Origin: Methylomonas aurea
GTDB taxonomy: Bacteria; Pseudomonadota; Gammaproteobacteria; Methylococcales; Methylomonadaceae
Length of the DNA: 64,000 bases
Reading direction: 5' to 3'
Assembly: GCF_024505045.1 (NCBI RefSeq)
Contig: NZ_JANIBM010000024.1
Span: 1-64,000, forward strand
Shown: positions 24,801-36,697 of the stretch, piece by piece
Layout of the letters: each line of letters starts with the position of its first letter
How positions within the stretch are numbered: position 1 is the stretch's first letter
The notes under the pieces: model-generated
Database searches by the model: none
What the model was told of the DNA's origin: nothing
The model's input: only the letters and a program-made list of their open reading frames with translations
Position numbers and translations under genes: made by a program

Positions 24801-25316
24801 TTAGTGGTAGGGAGGAGGTGGCGGCGAGCCGGGCGGTGGCGGCGGAATCCTTGGTGGAGTAACGCTTTGCGCAGGGGATTGATAAGAAAACTCCCCGGAT
24901 ACCGGGACCTTGTGGCCTTTGCCGTACATACACTGAACGTAGGCATTGTCGTAGTTTTGCTGGGTGGCATAGCCGGCGCGGCGGGCTTCGCCGCTGCCGG
25001 CGATGGTCCCCGCCATTAATCCGCTACCGGCGCCTATCGCGGCACCGCTGCCACCGCCCAAAGCCGCGCCGGCAGCGGCGCCGACTGCCGTACCGACGGC
25101 GGCGCTGCCAATCTGACTATCCGCGCTGGCTTGATTCGGTGTGACGCCAACTTGCCCGGCTGCGTACTGTTGGCAAAGGTAATCGTCCTGGCGAAATTGC
25201 TCGAACGACATGCCGCTGCCGGGCAAGGCCATCACGCTCGGTCCGGAAGGCATGTGGGCGCAGCCGCCGCTTAGCAAAGCGACGCCGACCAAGCCGATAA
25301 CGCTGTTACGTTTCAT
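24801..25316 (-). CDS. Glycine-zipper lipoprotein
   Basis: 171-residue lipoprotein (lipobox LSGGC, signal MKRNSVIGLVGVALLSG). The middle has a glycine zipper (GTAVGAAAGAALGGGSGAAI followed by GAGSGLMAG), which forms membrane-associated helices in outer-membrane proteins. Around it are QFRQDDYLCQQYA and NYDNAYVQCMYGKGH, conserved in the family, with a disulfide-capable cysteine pair. The chain ends in a polyproline run (IPPPPPGSPPPPPYH). GGAGG before the ATG. It follows the secreted protein gene by 13 bases and the cpxA gene upstream of that, so it probably belongs to the cpx transcript. Confidence 0.82.
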   Translation of the reverse strand: MKRNSVIGLVGVALLSGGCAHMPSGPSVMALPGSGMSFEQFRQDDYLCQQYAAGQVGVTPNQASADSQIGSAAVGTAVGAAAGAALGGGSGAAIGAGSGLMAGTIAGSGEARRAGYATQQNYDNAYVQCMYGKGHKVPVSGEFSYQSPAQSVTPPRIPPPPPGSPPPPPYH

Positions 25317-25329
25317 GAAGCGCCTCCAC

Positions 25330-25737
25330 TCAGTTCGGCGGCGTTGGCGTGACTTGGCGCCAGCCGCCGGGGCATTGGTTGACGTAAGGGTAATAGCCCG
25401 CCGGATTGTCGCAGTAATACCAATAGCCTTCCGGCAAGGGTGCGCTGGGCGTGGCCGGACGTTCGCGCTCGATGTAAACCGGCGGTTGCGCCGGAACCGT
25501 AATGATTTCCCGTGGGTAGTACGGGTAGTATGGATAGGCAGGGTAGTAAGGGTAGGGCGGAAAATACGGTCTCGGAAACAATGGTACCCCCAAGTAAAAT
25601 CCGAAGCCGGGATTAAAGTGGCGGCCGAAACCGTGTGCGCGGTGGTGGTGAGGGCCGGCGCTCGCAGCGAACGCCAACGCTATCAGTATTGCGCCTGCCG
25701 CTAGCCGACGCCGGAATCCGAAATTGCGCATAGCCAT
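25330..25737 (-). CDS. Exported Tyr/Pro-rich protein
   Basis: 135-residue exported protein with signal peptide ending AASA. The mature part begins with a His-rich stretch (GPHHHRAHGFGRHF), followed by a Tyr/Pro-rich repeat region (PPYPYYPAYPYYPYYP) and ends with the widespread motif GYWYYCDNPAGYYPYVNQC, whose two cysteines are probably disulfide linked. Proteins with this C-terminal motif are common in proteobacterial envelopes but have no known function. GAGG lies five bases before the first ATG. It is 7 bases after cpxA and 13 before the glycine-zipper lipoprotein. Confidence 0.78.
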   Translation of the reverse strand: MAMRNFGFRRRLAAGAILIALAFAASAGPHHHRAHGFGRHFNPGFGFYLGVPLFPRPYFPPYPYYPAYPYYPYYPREIITVPAQPPVYIERERPATPSAPLPEGYWYYCDNPAGYYPYVNQCPGGWRQVTPTPPN

Positions 25738-25744
25738 AAATACC

Positions 25745-27199
25745 TCAACTGGGTTGCCGACTGGGGAACGGGATATCGATCGTGACGCGCAAACCGCCGC
25801 TATCGCGATTTTCGGCGCCGATCCGGCCGCCGTGCGCTTCGATCGCGCGTTGGGCGATGGTCAGGCCCAGGCCGGTGCTTTGAGCCTTGGCCGGTTTGCC
25901 GCTGCGGAAAAACGGCTGAAATATAGCCGCCAAGTCGCGATCGGGAACCCCCGGCCCCATATCGTCCACGCAGATTCTTAAGCGCGCATTATTGCGCTCG
26001 AAATCGGCGGTTAACGACACTCGGCCGTCGCGGCGACAGTGCTGTACCGCGTTGCGGAGTATGTTTTCGACGGCTCGGTGCAGCAATTCGGGCAGGCAAT
26101 AGCCGCGGGCATCGCCGATACCGGCATAGTCCAGCAAAATTCCGTTTCGCTGCGCTTCGAAGCCGACGTCCTCGACGATATCCGCCAACAGATCGGCGAT
26201 ATTTACCGATTCGAAGCTCCGTTTGTCGACTCCGGCTTCCAGTCTCGACAACATTAGCAGTTCGCCGACCAAGTCGCTGATGCGTTGCGACTCGCGCTCT
26301 ATGCGCTCCAATGTGTTCGGCAACTTTTCCGGTTGCTGCTGGGCCAGGCCGATCGCCGCTTGAATCCGGGCCAGCGGCGAGCGTAATTCGTGCGACACGT
26401 CGTGCAGCAAATGTTGCTGGGCGCCGACCAAATTGCCGATTTGCTTGGCCATGTGGTCGAAATCCCGTCCCAAATCGCTTAATTCGTCGCGGCGCCGGCC
26501 CATGCCCAGGCCGATGCGGGTATCCAGCCGGCCTTGGGCCACGGCTTGAAAGGCATTGCGCAGATTGCGGATCGGTTTGGCGAAGTACCACGCCAGCAGC
26601 GCGCTAAAAACCAGACTGGCGACGCTGCCGGCCAGCAGCGGTGCAATGGGCGACGCCGGCGTGCGCGGCGGCGGGCGGCGATTGTCGCGGTCGGGCGGCG
26701 GGCGTTGGCCGGGGCCAGCCAAGCCTAGCAGCTCCGGCGGATTGGGCGGCAGGGCCATTCTTAAATTGTCGGCGAAGCCGTTTTCCGGCGACGGTACGAA
26801 TAACAGATAACGGCGGCCGTCATCGGCAGATACCATGCGGATCGCGTCCGGATACTTGCCTTCCGCGTACAAGGTCCGCGCTTGTTGCAAAATCTCGGCC
26901 GAGACTTCGCGGCCCAACAGTTCCCGGTCTTGTTCATCTACTGCGTAAATCGGCGGAAACCGTTCCTGGCGCAAAGCATGGATGAAATCGCGCAAACCGG
27001 CGACGCCGCTGCGCGGCAACAAACTGGCGGCAACGCTGACCATCGAAGCGATATGCCTGACGTTGATACCATTCGGTTGATCGGCGCGTTCCGCTTGTTG
27101 CTGCGATTCCCGCAGCCAGAAAATGGTGCCGACGCCGATGCCCGCCGTCAGCCAGGCCAGCCAGAACGCGAAAAAAAACTTCCAGAACAAGCGGCCCAT
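25745..27199 (-). CDS. cpxA: Envelope-stress sensor histidine kinase CpxA
   Basis: Membrane histidine kinase of 484 residues. A first membrane helix (about 8-29), a periplasmic sensor region (30-190) with a Pro/Arg-rich insert (RPPPDRDNRRPPPRTP), and a second helix (about 187-208) lead to HAMP (208-265), the phosphorylatable HDVSHELRSPLARIQ box and an ATP-binding domain with N box ENILRNAVQHC, G1 DDMGPGVPD and G2 TGLGLTIAQ. The E. coli protein has 457 residues; the extra length is the periplasmic insert. It follows cpxR by a single base and, with the divergent cpxP and the CpxR box, gives the complete known gene layout. The neighbouring envelope genes downstream are probably cotranscribed. 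Confidence 0.9.
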   Translation of the reverse strand: MGRLFWKFFFAFWLAWLTAGIGVGTIFWLRESQQQAERADQPNGINVRHIASMVSVAASLLPRSGVAGLRDFIHALRQERFPPIYAVDEQDRELLGREVSAEILQQARTLYAEGKYPDAIRMVSADDGRRYLLFVPSPENGFADNLRMALPPNPPELLGLAGPGQRPPPDRDNRRPPPRTPASPIAPLLAGSVASLVFSALLAWYFAKPIRNLRNAFQAVAQGRLDTRIGLGMGRRRDELSDLGRDFDHMAKQIGNLVGAQQHLLHDVSHELRSPLARIQAAIGLAQQQPEKLPNTLERIERESQRISDLVGELLMLSRLEAGVDKRSFESVNIADLLADIVEDVGFEAQRNGILLDYAGIGDARGYCLPELLHRAVENILRNAVQHCRRDGRVSLTADFERNNARLRICVDDMGPGVPDRDLAAIFQPFFRSGKPAKAQSTGLGLTIAQRAIEAHGGRIGAENRDSGGLRVTIDIPFPSRQPS

Positions 27200-27200
27200 C

Positions 27201-27887
27201 TTAATCCTTAATCAGTTGGTAGCCTTGGCCGCGCACGGTTTGGATGTAGGAGCGGCCGTCGGCCTGGCTGCCCAGTTTCTGCCGAATGCTGCTCATGTGC
27301 ACGTCTATGCTGCGGTCGAAGCGGGCCAGCGGTCGGCCCAAGGCCTTTTCCGACAAGGTTTGTTTGCTGACCACCTGGCCGGCATAGTGGGCCAGAGTCT
27401 CCAGCAAATTGAATTCGGTGCTGGTCAGTTCCAAGGTCTGCTCAAACCATGTCGCTTTACGTTTTTCGCTCCAGATTTGCAGCGGACCAGCGAGAATCGG
27501 CCCTTGCTGGCGAGACGTTGCAGCTGATTGGGTTCGGCGCAAAATCGCTCGGATCCGTGCGACCAGTTCGCGTGGCGTACAAGGTTTCGGTACGTAATCG
27601 TCGGCGCCGGATTCCAGGCCGATGATCCGATCCACATCGTCGCCTTTGGCGGTGAACATCAGTACCGGTACCCGGCTTTCTAATCGGATTCGCGCCAGGA
27701 TTTCGGTGCCCTTGATGTCCGGTAGCATGATGTCGAGGATAACCAGTTGGTGTTTGCCGGATAGCGCCTGTTGCAGGCCGGCATGGCCGGTCATGGCGAT
27801 ATCGACTGCGAAGCCTTCCTGTTGCAAGTATTCGCTGAACAGGCCGGCCAATTCCTCATCGTCGTCGATAATCAACACTTTGTTCAT
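27201..27887 (-). CDS. cpxR: Envelope-stress response regulator CpxR
   Basis: OmpR-family regulator of 228 residues from the ATG at 27887, chosen for its GGAGGTCAAGCAG leader. The receiver has the acidic pair in IIDDDEE, phospho-acceptor Asp in LVILDIMLPD and Lys in VPKPC; the winged-helix output starts around residue 130 (LELTSTEFNLLETLAHYAGQ) and ends VRGQGYQLI. The segment FDRSIDVHMSSIRQKLG is very close to CpxR. Together with the neighbouring kinase, the divergent CpxP and a CpxR box 68 bases upstream, the identification is firm. Confidence 0.92.
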   Translation of the reverse strand: MNKVLIIDDDEELAGLFSEYLQQEGFAVDIAMTGHAGLQQALSGKHQLVILDIMLPDIKGTEILARIRLESRVPVLMFTAKGDDVDRIIGLESGADDYVPKPCTPRELVARIRAILRRTQSAATSRQQGPILAGPLQIWSEKRKATWFEQTLELTSTEFNLLETLAHYAGQVVSKQTLSEKALGRPLARFDRSIDVHMSSIRQKLGSQADGRSYIQTVRGQGYQLIKD

Positions 27888-27954
27888 CTGCTTGACCTCC
27901 ACCAAAATTCGATAAGGCATCATAGCGGTTGCCGGCTTAGCTCCGCCAACCGCT

Positions 27955-27969
27955 TTTACTTGATTTTAC
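27955..27969 (-). promoter_or_regulatory. CpxR binding box
   Basis: On the minus strand GTAAAATCAAGTAAA matches the E. coli CpxR consensus GTAAA-N5-GTAAA perfectly. It lies between the divergent cpxR (start 27887) and cpxP (start 28071) genes, so it can serve both, giving autoregulation as in E. coli. Confidence 0.82.
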
Positions 27970-28070
27970 TTTGCGCTAACGGCAGTTAACTCCCTGTTTG
28001 CAATACTGGATTCCGGCAAAAAGCTAACCGGCTTTGCCGTTTTTCCCTGTATTTAACTGAAGGAGTTGCC

Positions 28071-28511
28071 ATGAAAAAGTTGTTATTGATTGTAGGGCTG
28101 TTACCGCTTGCCGTTGCCGCCGGCCCCCGCCACGGCGAACCTCGCTGCGATGGCGGCCCGCATCCTGCTCGCCACGGCGAATTTGCCGCCGGCGAGCATT
28201 TGCCGCATTTCTTACGGTCGTTGAATCTGAGCGATGCGCAACGGGCGGAGATCAAAAGTTTGTTGCAGACCCGGTTTAGTCAGGGCAAAGACAAGATGGA
28301 CCGGGGCAGGGCGATGCACGATGAGTTGCGTAAGCTCAGTTTTTCCGCCGACTTTAGCGAAGAAAGAAGCCTGGACCTAATCGAAAAGTCGTTGGATTTT
28401 CACAAACAAGCCGTTTTGGACAAGGCCAAACTCGACAACCAGCTGTATAAGCTGTTGAACTCTGAACAACAGCAAAAGTTAAGAGCCGAACTGGAAAAAT
28501 CCGAACATTGA
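28071..28511 (+). CDS. cpxP: Periplasmic CpxP/Spy-family protein
   Basis: 146-residue exported protein (signal MKKLLLIVGLLPLAVAAG) of the Spy/CpxP family, which acts as a periplasmic chaperone and inhibits the CpxA kinase. After a His/Gly-rich start (HGEPRCDGGPHPARHGE) come the two family LTxxQ-type motifs, NLSDAQRAEIKSLL and LNSEQQQKLRAEL, in an all-helical body. AAGGAG lies close before the ATG. It diverges from cpxR across an intergenic region that carries the CpxR box, as in enterobacteria. The His-rich head may bind metals; E. coli CpxP can bind zinc. Confidence 0.87.
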   Translation: MKKLLLIVGLLPLAVAAGPRHGEPRCDGGPHPARHGEFAAGEHLPHFLRSLNLSDAQRAEIKSLLQTRFSQGKDKMDRGRAMHDELRKLSFSADFSEERSLDLIEKSLDFHKQAVLDKAKLDNQLYKLLNSEQQQKLRAELEKSEH

Positions 28512-28751
28512 AAGGCATTGCTAATTGCCCACGATCCTCGGCAAGGCATTTTGGTATCGGAACCGTTGGATTGAATGCCGGTTCGCGCCGGGTTATCGGG
28601 ACTGGCGGTTCGGGGTTGCCGGTGTGCACCATTTCGGAAAATTGTTAATGACCAAACAAGCATAATTTCGTAAAATCTCGCTGATTTTATCTCTCCGGAA
28701 CGGGATCGGCCGCAAGGCTTATCCCGTTTTCTACATCTAAGGTGGCCAATC

Positions 28752-29879
28752 TTGAATAAACCCGCATTACTGGTATTAGAGGATGGGACTGCGTTTCACG
28801 GCGTGTCGATCGGCGCCGATGGCTGTTCCGTCGGGGAAGTGGTATTTAACACGGCGCTGACCGGTTACCAGGAAATCCTCAGCGATCCTTCCTACGCCAG
28901 ACAAATCGTGACTTTGACTTACCCGCATATCGGCAACGTCGGCACCAATGCCGAGGACGACGAGTCGACAAAAGTGTTCGCCAGCGGTTTGGTGATTCGC
29001 GACTTGCCGTTGTTGGCTAGCAGCTGGCGCCAGCAACAAACCCTGCCCGAGTATCTGCAACGGCACAATGTGGTGGCAATCGCTGATATCGATACCCGCC
29101 AACTGACCCGCTTGCTGCGCGATAAAGGCGCGCAACGCGGTTGCATCATGGCCGGCGAAACTGTCGATATCGAAGCGGCGACCCGGGCAATCGCCGATTT
29201 CCCTGGGCTGCAGGGTATGGATTTGGCCAAGGAAGTCACCACCGGCCAAGCCTACGAGTGGACCGAAAATGTCTGGCGATTGGGTGCCGGGCATCAAGTC
29301 GCGCCGGATTTGGTCAAGCATGTCGTTGCTTACGACTTCGGCGTCAAACGCAATATCTTGCGGCTATTGGCGAACCGGGGTTGCCGGGTCACGGTAGTGC
29401 CGGCGAAAACTCCGGCGGCCGAGGTGTTGGCACTGAATCCGGACGGTGTGTTTCTATCCAACGGCCCGGGCGATCCGGAGCCGTGCGATTACGCGATCGA
29501 GGCGATCAAAGCTATTTTGGAGAAAAAAGTACCGGTGTTCGGCATTTGCCTGGGCCATCAATTGTTGGCGCTGGCCAGCGGCGCGAAAACCGAGAAAATG
29601 AAATTCGGCCACCATGGCGCCAACCACCCGGTCCAGGACTTGGCTAGCGGCCGGGTCATGATCAGCAGCCAAAACCATGGATTTGCGGTCAGTCCGGATA
29701 GTCTGCCGGCCAATCTGCAAGCCACCCACGTGTCGCTGTTCGACGGCAGCTTGCAGGGTATTGCACGCACCGACGTACCGGCCTTCAGTTTTCAAGGCCA
29801 CCCGGAAGCCAGTCCGGGGCCGCACGATGTCGAGTCCTTGTTTGACGATTTCATCGTGCTGATGGACCAGTCCCGTTAA
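28752..29879 (+). CDS. carA: Carbamoyl-phosphate synthase small subunit
   Basis: Glutaminase subunit supplying ammonia for carbamoyl phosphate, used for arginine and pyrimidines. The start is a TTG with AAGGTGG six bases before it and no ATG available upstream in frame. The 375 residues comprise the N-terminal domain (about 1-150) and a class I glutamine amidotransferase domain with [11 protein letters not shown], the nucleophile in GICLGHQLL, and the histidine of GHPEASPGP. Length is as expected (E. coli 382). It is 22 bases upstream of carB. About 240 bases of leader precede it; no known leader element was recognised. Confidence 0.97.
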   Translation: MNKPALLVLEDGTAFHGVSIGADGCSVGEVVFNTALTGYQEILSDPSYARQIVTLTYPHIGNVGTNAEDDESTKVFASGLVIRDLPLLASSWRQQQTLPEYLQRHNVVAIADIDTRQLTRLLRDKGAQRGCIMAGETVDIEAATRAIADFPGLQGMDLAKEVTTGQAYEWTENVWRLGAGHQVAPDLVKHVVAYDFGVKRNILRLLANRGCRVTVVPAKTPAAEVLALNPDGVFLSNGPGDPEPCDYAIEAIKAILEKKVPVFGICLGHQLLALASGAKTEKMKFGHHGANHPVQDLASGRVMISSQNHGFAVSPDSLPANLQATHVSLFDGSLQGIARTDVPAFSFQGHPEASPGPHDVESLFDDFIVLMDQSR

Positions 29880-29901
29880 GCCCAGTTTTTTATAGAGTGA
29901 T

Positions 29902-33123
<3,222 letters not shown>

Positions 33124-33142
33124 AGAAAAAGGGGAGCAGTAG

Positions 33143-33619
33143 ATGCAAAAATTTCCGCTGACGGTGGCTGGCGCCAATAAACTGCGCGCCGAGCTGGAGG
33201 AATTGAAAACCGTGATTCGGCCGCGGATTATCCAGGCCATTGCCGAGGCCCGCGAGCACGGCGATTTGAAAGAAAATGCCGAGTACCATGCGGCTCGGGA
33301 GCAACAAAGTTTTGCGGAAGGGCGGATTGCCGAAATCGAAGGCAAATTGTCCAACGCCAATATCATTGACGTGACCAAAACCGACGCCAACGGCAAAGTT
33401 GTATTCGGCGCGACGGTCGAAATCGAGGATCTGGATTCGGGTAAGGTTGTGACTTACCAAATCGTCGGCGAGGACGAAGCGAATATTAAGGAAGGCAGGA
33501 TTTCGGTGGGATCGCCGATCGCGCGGGCGTTGATCGGTAAGGAAGTCGAAGATGTCGTGACGGTTAAGGCTCCGGGCGGCGATGTCGAGTACGAGATAAT
33601 TTCGGTCAAATATATTTAG
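33143..33619 (+). CDS. greA: Transcription elongation factor GreA
   Basis: 158-residue factor that rescues backtracked RNA polymerase by stimulating transcript cleavage. The N-terminal coiled coil carries the tip residues in [18 protein letters not shown] context (here [20 protein letters not shown]), and the C-terminal FKBP-like domain includes [18 protein letters not shown] and [18 protein letters not shown]. It starts 19 bases after carB with AGGGGAGCAGTAG as ribosome binding site. The carAB-greA order is typical of gammaproteobacteria. A terminator follows, shared with the convergent yhbY. Confidence 0.98.
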   Translation: MQKFPLTVAGANKLRAELEELKTVIRPRIIQAIAEAREHGDLKENAEYHAAREQQSFAEGRIAEIEGKLSNANIIDVTKTDANGKVVFGATVEIEDLDSGKVVTYQIVGEDEANIKEGRISVGSPIARALIGKEVEDVVTVKAPGGDVEYEIISVKYI

Positions 33620-33629
33620 CCGGGTCGAA

Positions 33630-33658
33630 CGGGGAGGCGCTGCCTCCCCGGATGGCTA
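33630..33658 (+). terminator. Terminator between greA and yhbY
   Basis: CGGGGAGGC and GCCTCCCCG make a perfect 9-base stem with a 3-base loop (arms 33630-33638 and 33642-33650); GATGGCTATTTTTTC follows. It can stop greA transcription and is placed between convergent stops. Confidence 0.8.
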
Positions 33659-33922
33659 TTTTTTCGGATTTTGCCGGTAGACCACAGCAATTTGGCCGAT
33701 AGATTGAATCAGCTCGGCTTGGGTTTCAGCGCAAATTTGTTCGGAGATCGCTGCGCGCTCATCCCGGTCGGCGCGAATTTTAATTTTGATCAGTTCGTGT
33801 GCATCTAGCGCGACATTGATTTCTTTCAGCACTGCTTCGGTCAGGCCGGCTTGACCGACGATCACCACCGGATTCAGGGCATGCGCCTGGGCTTTGAGTT
33901 TTTTCTTTTGGATGGGATTCAC
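33656..33922 (-). CDS. yhbY: YhbY ribosome-assembly RNA-binding protein (CRM domain)
   Basis: 88-residue CRM-domain protein that binds precursor 50S particles. The start is the GTG at 33922, preceded by AAGGAAACTGC; an upstream reading frame extension lacks these signals and is not similar to the family. The domain runs NPIQKKKLKAQAHALNPVVI, with the conserved GQAGLTEAVLKEI loop and a LIKIKIRADRDER strand. It diverges from rlmE, leaving 49 bases between starts, the normal neighbourhood in this class. Confidence 0.93.
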   Translation of the reverse strand: MNPIQKKKLKAQAHALNPVVIVGQAGLTEAVLKEINVALDAHELIKIKIRADRDERAAISEQICAETQAELIQSIGQIAVVYRQNPKK

Positions 33923-33971
33923 GCAGTTTCCTTGACTTCTAAAACCGAGCGATTTTACACGAATAGAAAAT

Positions 33972-34589
33972 ATGGCACGCAGCAAAAGTAGCCAGCAGTG
34001 GATGCAGGAACATTTCCAGGACGAATATGTCAAGAAAGCCCAGGCCCTGGGCTACCGTTCGCGGGCGGTATTCAAGCTGATCGAAATTCAGGAAAAAGAC
34101 AAAATCATCAAGCCTGGTATTAATATAGTCGACCTCGGTGCGGCGCCCGGCGGTTGGTCGGAGTACGCCAGCAAGATTGTCGGCAAGAAAAGTAAAGTGA
34201 TTGCCCTGGATTTGTTGCCGATCGAACCGATCGAGGGTGTCGAATTTATTCAAGGTGACTTTCGGGAAGACGAAGTCCTGGAAAAATTGTACAAAGTGCT
34301 TGATGGCGAGCCGGTGCACTTGTTATTGTCGGATATGGCCCCCAATATGAGTGGTAGCCGGGAAATGGATCAGCCGCGCTCCATCTATCTCGGGGAATTG
34401 GCATTGGACGCCGCCCAGCGGATTTTGGTAAAGGGCGGGACGTTCTTGATAAAAATGTTCCAGGGCGCCGGTTTCGACGAGTACTATAATCAAGTGCGAC
34501 AGCAATTCAACAATGTCGCCATCAGAAAACCCAAGGCTTCGCGGGCGCGGAGCAACGAAGTCTACATTCTGGCGAAAGGTTTTAAATAA
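33972..34589 (+). CDS. rlmE: 23S rRNA 2'-O-ribose methyltransferase RlmE (RrmJ/FtsJ)
   Basis: Methylates U2552 in 23S rRNA using S-adenosylmethionine; a heat-shock-linked ribosome maturation enzyme. 205 residues; the K-D-K-E catalytic set can be followed in YRSRAVFKLIEI (Lys), LLSDMAPNMSG (Asp), FLIKMFQG (Lys) and SNEVYILAKG (Glu). The SAM site is NIVDLGAAPGGWSEYA. The Shine-Dalgarno is weak (AGAAAATATG). It precedes ftsH by 111 bases. A possible minus-35 TTGACT at 33932-33937 is present, but its -10 box is poor. Confidence 0.97.
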   Translation: MARSKSSQQWMQEHFQDEYVKKAQALGYRSRAVFKLIEIQEKDKIIKPGINIVDLGAAPGGWSEYASKIVGKKSKVIALDLLPIEPIEGVEFIQGDFREDEVLEKLYKVLDGEPVHLLLSDMAPNMSGSREMDQPRSIYLGELALDAAQRILVKGGTFLIKMFQGAGFDEYYNQVRQQFNNVAIRKPKASRARSNEVYILAKGFK

Positions 34590-34700
34590 GCCGGCTAAAG
34601 GCCTTGATTCCAGGCAGTTCGAGCCGGTAGGGTGCGAGTACTCCTGATACAATTACTCGGTTTTTAAATATGTTGGCCATTCCTGGCTGGAGCGCGTAAC

Positions 34701-36626
34701 TTGAGCGATATGATTAAAAATTTGGTTTTGTGGGTGGTCATCGCGGTGGTATTGATGGCCGTATTCAACAATTTCGGGGCGCGGGCGGTTCGTAGCGACG
34801 CCAATTTGTCGTATTCGCAACTGATCGACGCGGTCAAAGCCGGCCAAGTTCAACAGGTAGCGATTTCCGATAATACGGTCAAAGGCCGCATGCATACCGG
34901 CGATAAGTTCAAGACTTACATGCCGAACGACCCGCATTTGATCGACGATTTGTTGGCGAACGGGGTCGAAATCACCGTGCAGCCGCCCGAAGAACCGTCG
35001 ATGTTGATGCAGATATTCGTGTCGTTCGGCCCGATTCTGCTGTTGATTGCCGTCTGGGTTTTCTTCATGCGGCAGATGCAGGGCGGTGGCGTCGGCGGCC
35101 GCGGCGGCGCGATGGGCTTCGGTAAAAGCAAGGCCCGAATGCTGGACCAGGATCAGAACAAAGTGACCTTTGCCGATGTTGCCGGCTGCGACGAGGCCAA
35201 GGAAGAAGTTCAGGAAATGGTCGACTTCTTGAAAGATCCGGCCAAATACCAGCGCTTGGGCGGTAAAGTACCCCGCGGTGCGCTGATGGTCGGACCTCCG
35301 GGTACCGGTAAAACCTTGTTGGCCCGGGCAATTGCCGGCGAAGCTAAAGTGCCGTTCTTCACCATTTCCGGTTCGGATTTCGTCGAAATGTTCGTCGGTG
35401 TCGGTGCTTCCAGGGTGCGCGACATGTTCGAGCAAGCAAAAAAACATGCTCCGTGCATTATCTTCATCGACGAGATCGATGCGGTAGGTCGTTCCCGCGG
35501 TGCCGGCCTGGGCGGCGGCAACGACGAGCGCGAACAAACTTTGAACCAGTTGCTGGTCGAAATGGACGGTTTCGAAGGCCACGAAGGCATTATCGTCATC
35601 GCAGCGACCAACCGCTCCGACGTATTGGATAAAGCCTTGTTGCGTCCCGGCCGCTTCGACCGCCAAGTGGTCGTCGGCTTGCCCGACGTGCGCGGTCGCG
35701 AGCAGATTCTGAATGTGCATTTGAAAAAAGTGCCGATGGCGGACGACGTCAAAGTCAAATACATCGCCCAAGGTACGCCGGGCTTTTCCGGTGCCGATCT
35801 GGCCAACCTGGTCAACGAAGCGGCGTTGTTTGCCGCCCGCTTCAACAAGCGCTTGGTCAGCATGGTCGATTTGGAAAAAGCCAAGGACAAATTGATCATG
35901 GGCGCGGAACGTCGCTCGATGGTCATGGATGAGAAGGAGAAGAAAATGACCGCCTACCACGAAGCAGGCCATGCTATCGTTGGGCGTTTGGTGCCGGACC
36001 ACGACCCTGTCTATAAAGTCAGCATCATGCCGCGCGGCCGGGCTTTGGGCGTGACCATGTTCCTGCCGGAACGCGACCAGTACAGCGCCAGCAAACGTAA
36101 GTTGGATAGTATGATTTCCAGCCTGTACGGCGGACGTATCGCCGAAGAACTGATCTTCGGCTGGGAAGAAGTGTCCACTGGTGCGTCCAACGATATCGAG
36201 CGTGCGACCGAACTGGCCCGTAACATGGTGACCAAATGGGGTTTGTCGCAGCGCTTGGGGCCGTTGGCTTATAGCGAAGAAGAGGGCGAAATATTCTTGG
36301 GCCGTTCGGTGACTCAGCATAAATCGGTTGCCGAGGAAACCTCGCATACCATCGATGAAGAGATTCGCTCGATCATCGACCGCAATTACGAGCGTGCCGA
36401 AACGATTCTGAAAGAAAACATGGATATCCTGCACGCGATGGCAGAGGCGTTGATGAAGTACGAAACCATCGACAAATACCAAATCGACGACTTGATGTCG
36501 AGAAAACCGGTCCGCGAACCCAAAGGTTGGGACGATACGCCGTCGCCCAGCGATGAGCGGAAAAACGACCATTGGGATCAAAAAAGCGGCGATGAATCGA
36601 TTGGCGGTGCGGCCGAGCAGGGCTGA
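34701..36626 (+). CDS. ftsH: ATP-dependent zinc metalloprotease FtsH
   Basis: Membrane-bound AAA+ protease that degrades sigma-32, LpxC and damaged membrane proteins. 641 residues: membrane helix 1 (about 8-26), periplasmic part, helix 2 (about 100-120), Walker A GPPGTGKT around residue 198, second region of homology [13 protein letters not shown], and the zinc motif HEAGH at 420-424. The TTG start fits GGAG eight bases upstream; an ATG three codons later would match E. coli FtsH and is also possible. Downstream of rlmE and followed by a terminator. folP, usually next, is absent. Confidence 0.97.
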   Translation: MSDMIKNLVLWVVIAVVLMAVFNNFGARAVRSDANLSYSQLIDAVKAGQVQQVAISDNTVKGRMHTGDKFKTYMPNDPHLIDDLLANGVEITVQPPEEPSMLMQIFVSFGPILLLIAVWVFFMRQMQGGGVGGRGGAMGFGKSKARMLDQDQNKVTFADVAGCDEAKEEVQEMVDFLKDPAKYQRLGGKVPRGALMVGPPGTGKTLLARAIAGEAKVPFFTISGSDFVEMFVGVGASRVRDMFEQAKKHAPCIIFIDEIDAVGRSRGAGLGGGNDEREQTLNQLLVEMDGFEGHEGIIVIAATNRSDVLDKALLRPGRFDRQVVVGLPDVRGREQILNVHLKKVPMADDVKVKYIAQGTPGFSGADLANLVNEAALFAARFNKRLVSMVDLEKAKDKLIMGAERRSMVMDEKEKKMTAYHEAGHAIVGRLVPDHDPVYKVSIMPRGRALGVTMFLPERDQYSASKRKLDSMISSLYGGRIAEELIFGWEEVSTGASNDIERATELARNMVTKWGLSQRLGPLAYSEEEGEIFLGRSVTQHKSVAEETSHTIDEEIRSIIDRNYERAETILKENMDILHAMAEALMKYETIDKYQIDDLMSRKPVREPKGWDDTPSPSDERKNDHWDQKSGDESIGGAAEQG

Positions 36627-36646
36627 TAACTCCGCATGGAATAACA

Positions 36647-36673
36647 AGAGAGGCTCCGGCCTCTCTTTTTTTT
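36647..36673 (+). terminator. Terminator after ftsH
   Basis: AGAGAGGC and GCCTCTCT form a perfect 8-base stem with TCCG loop (arms 36647-36654 and 36659-36666) followed by T8. It separates ftsH from glmM. Confidence 0.88.
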
Positions 36674-36697
36674 GGTTTAAATAAGGTAGATTTGAGA

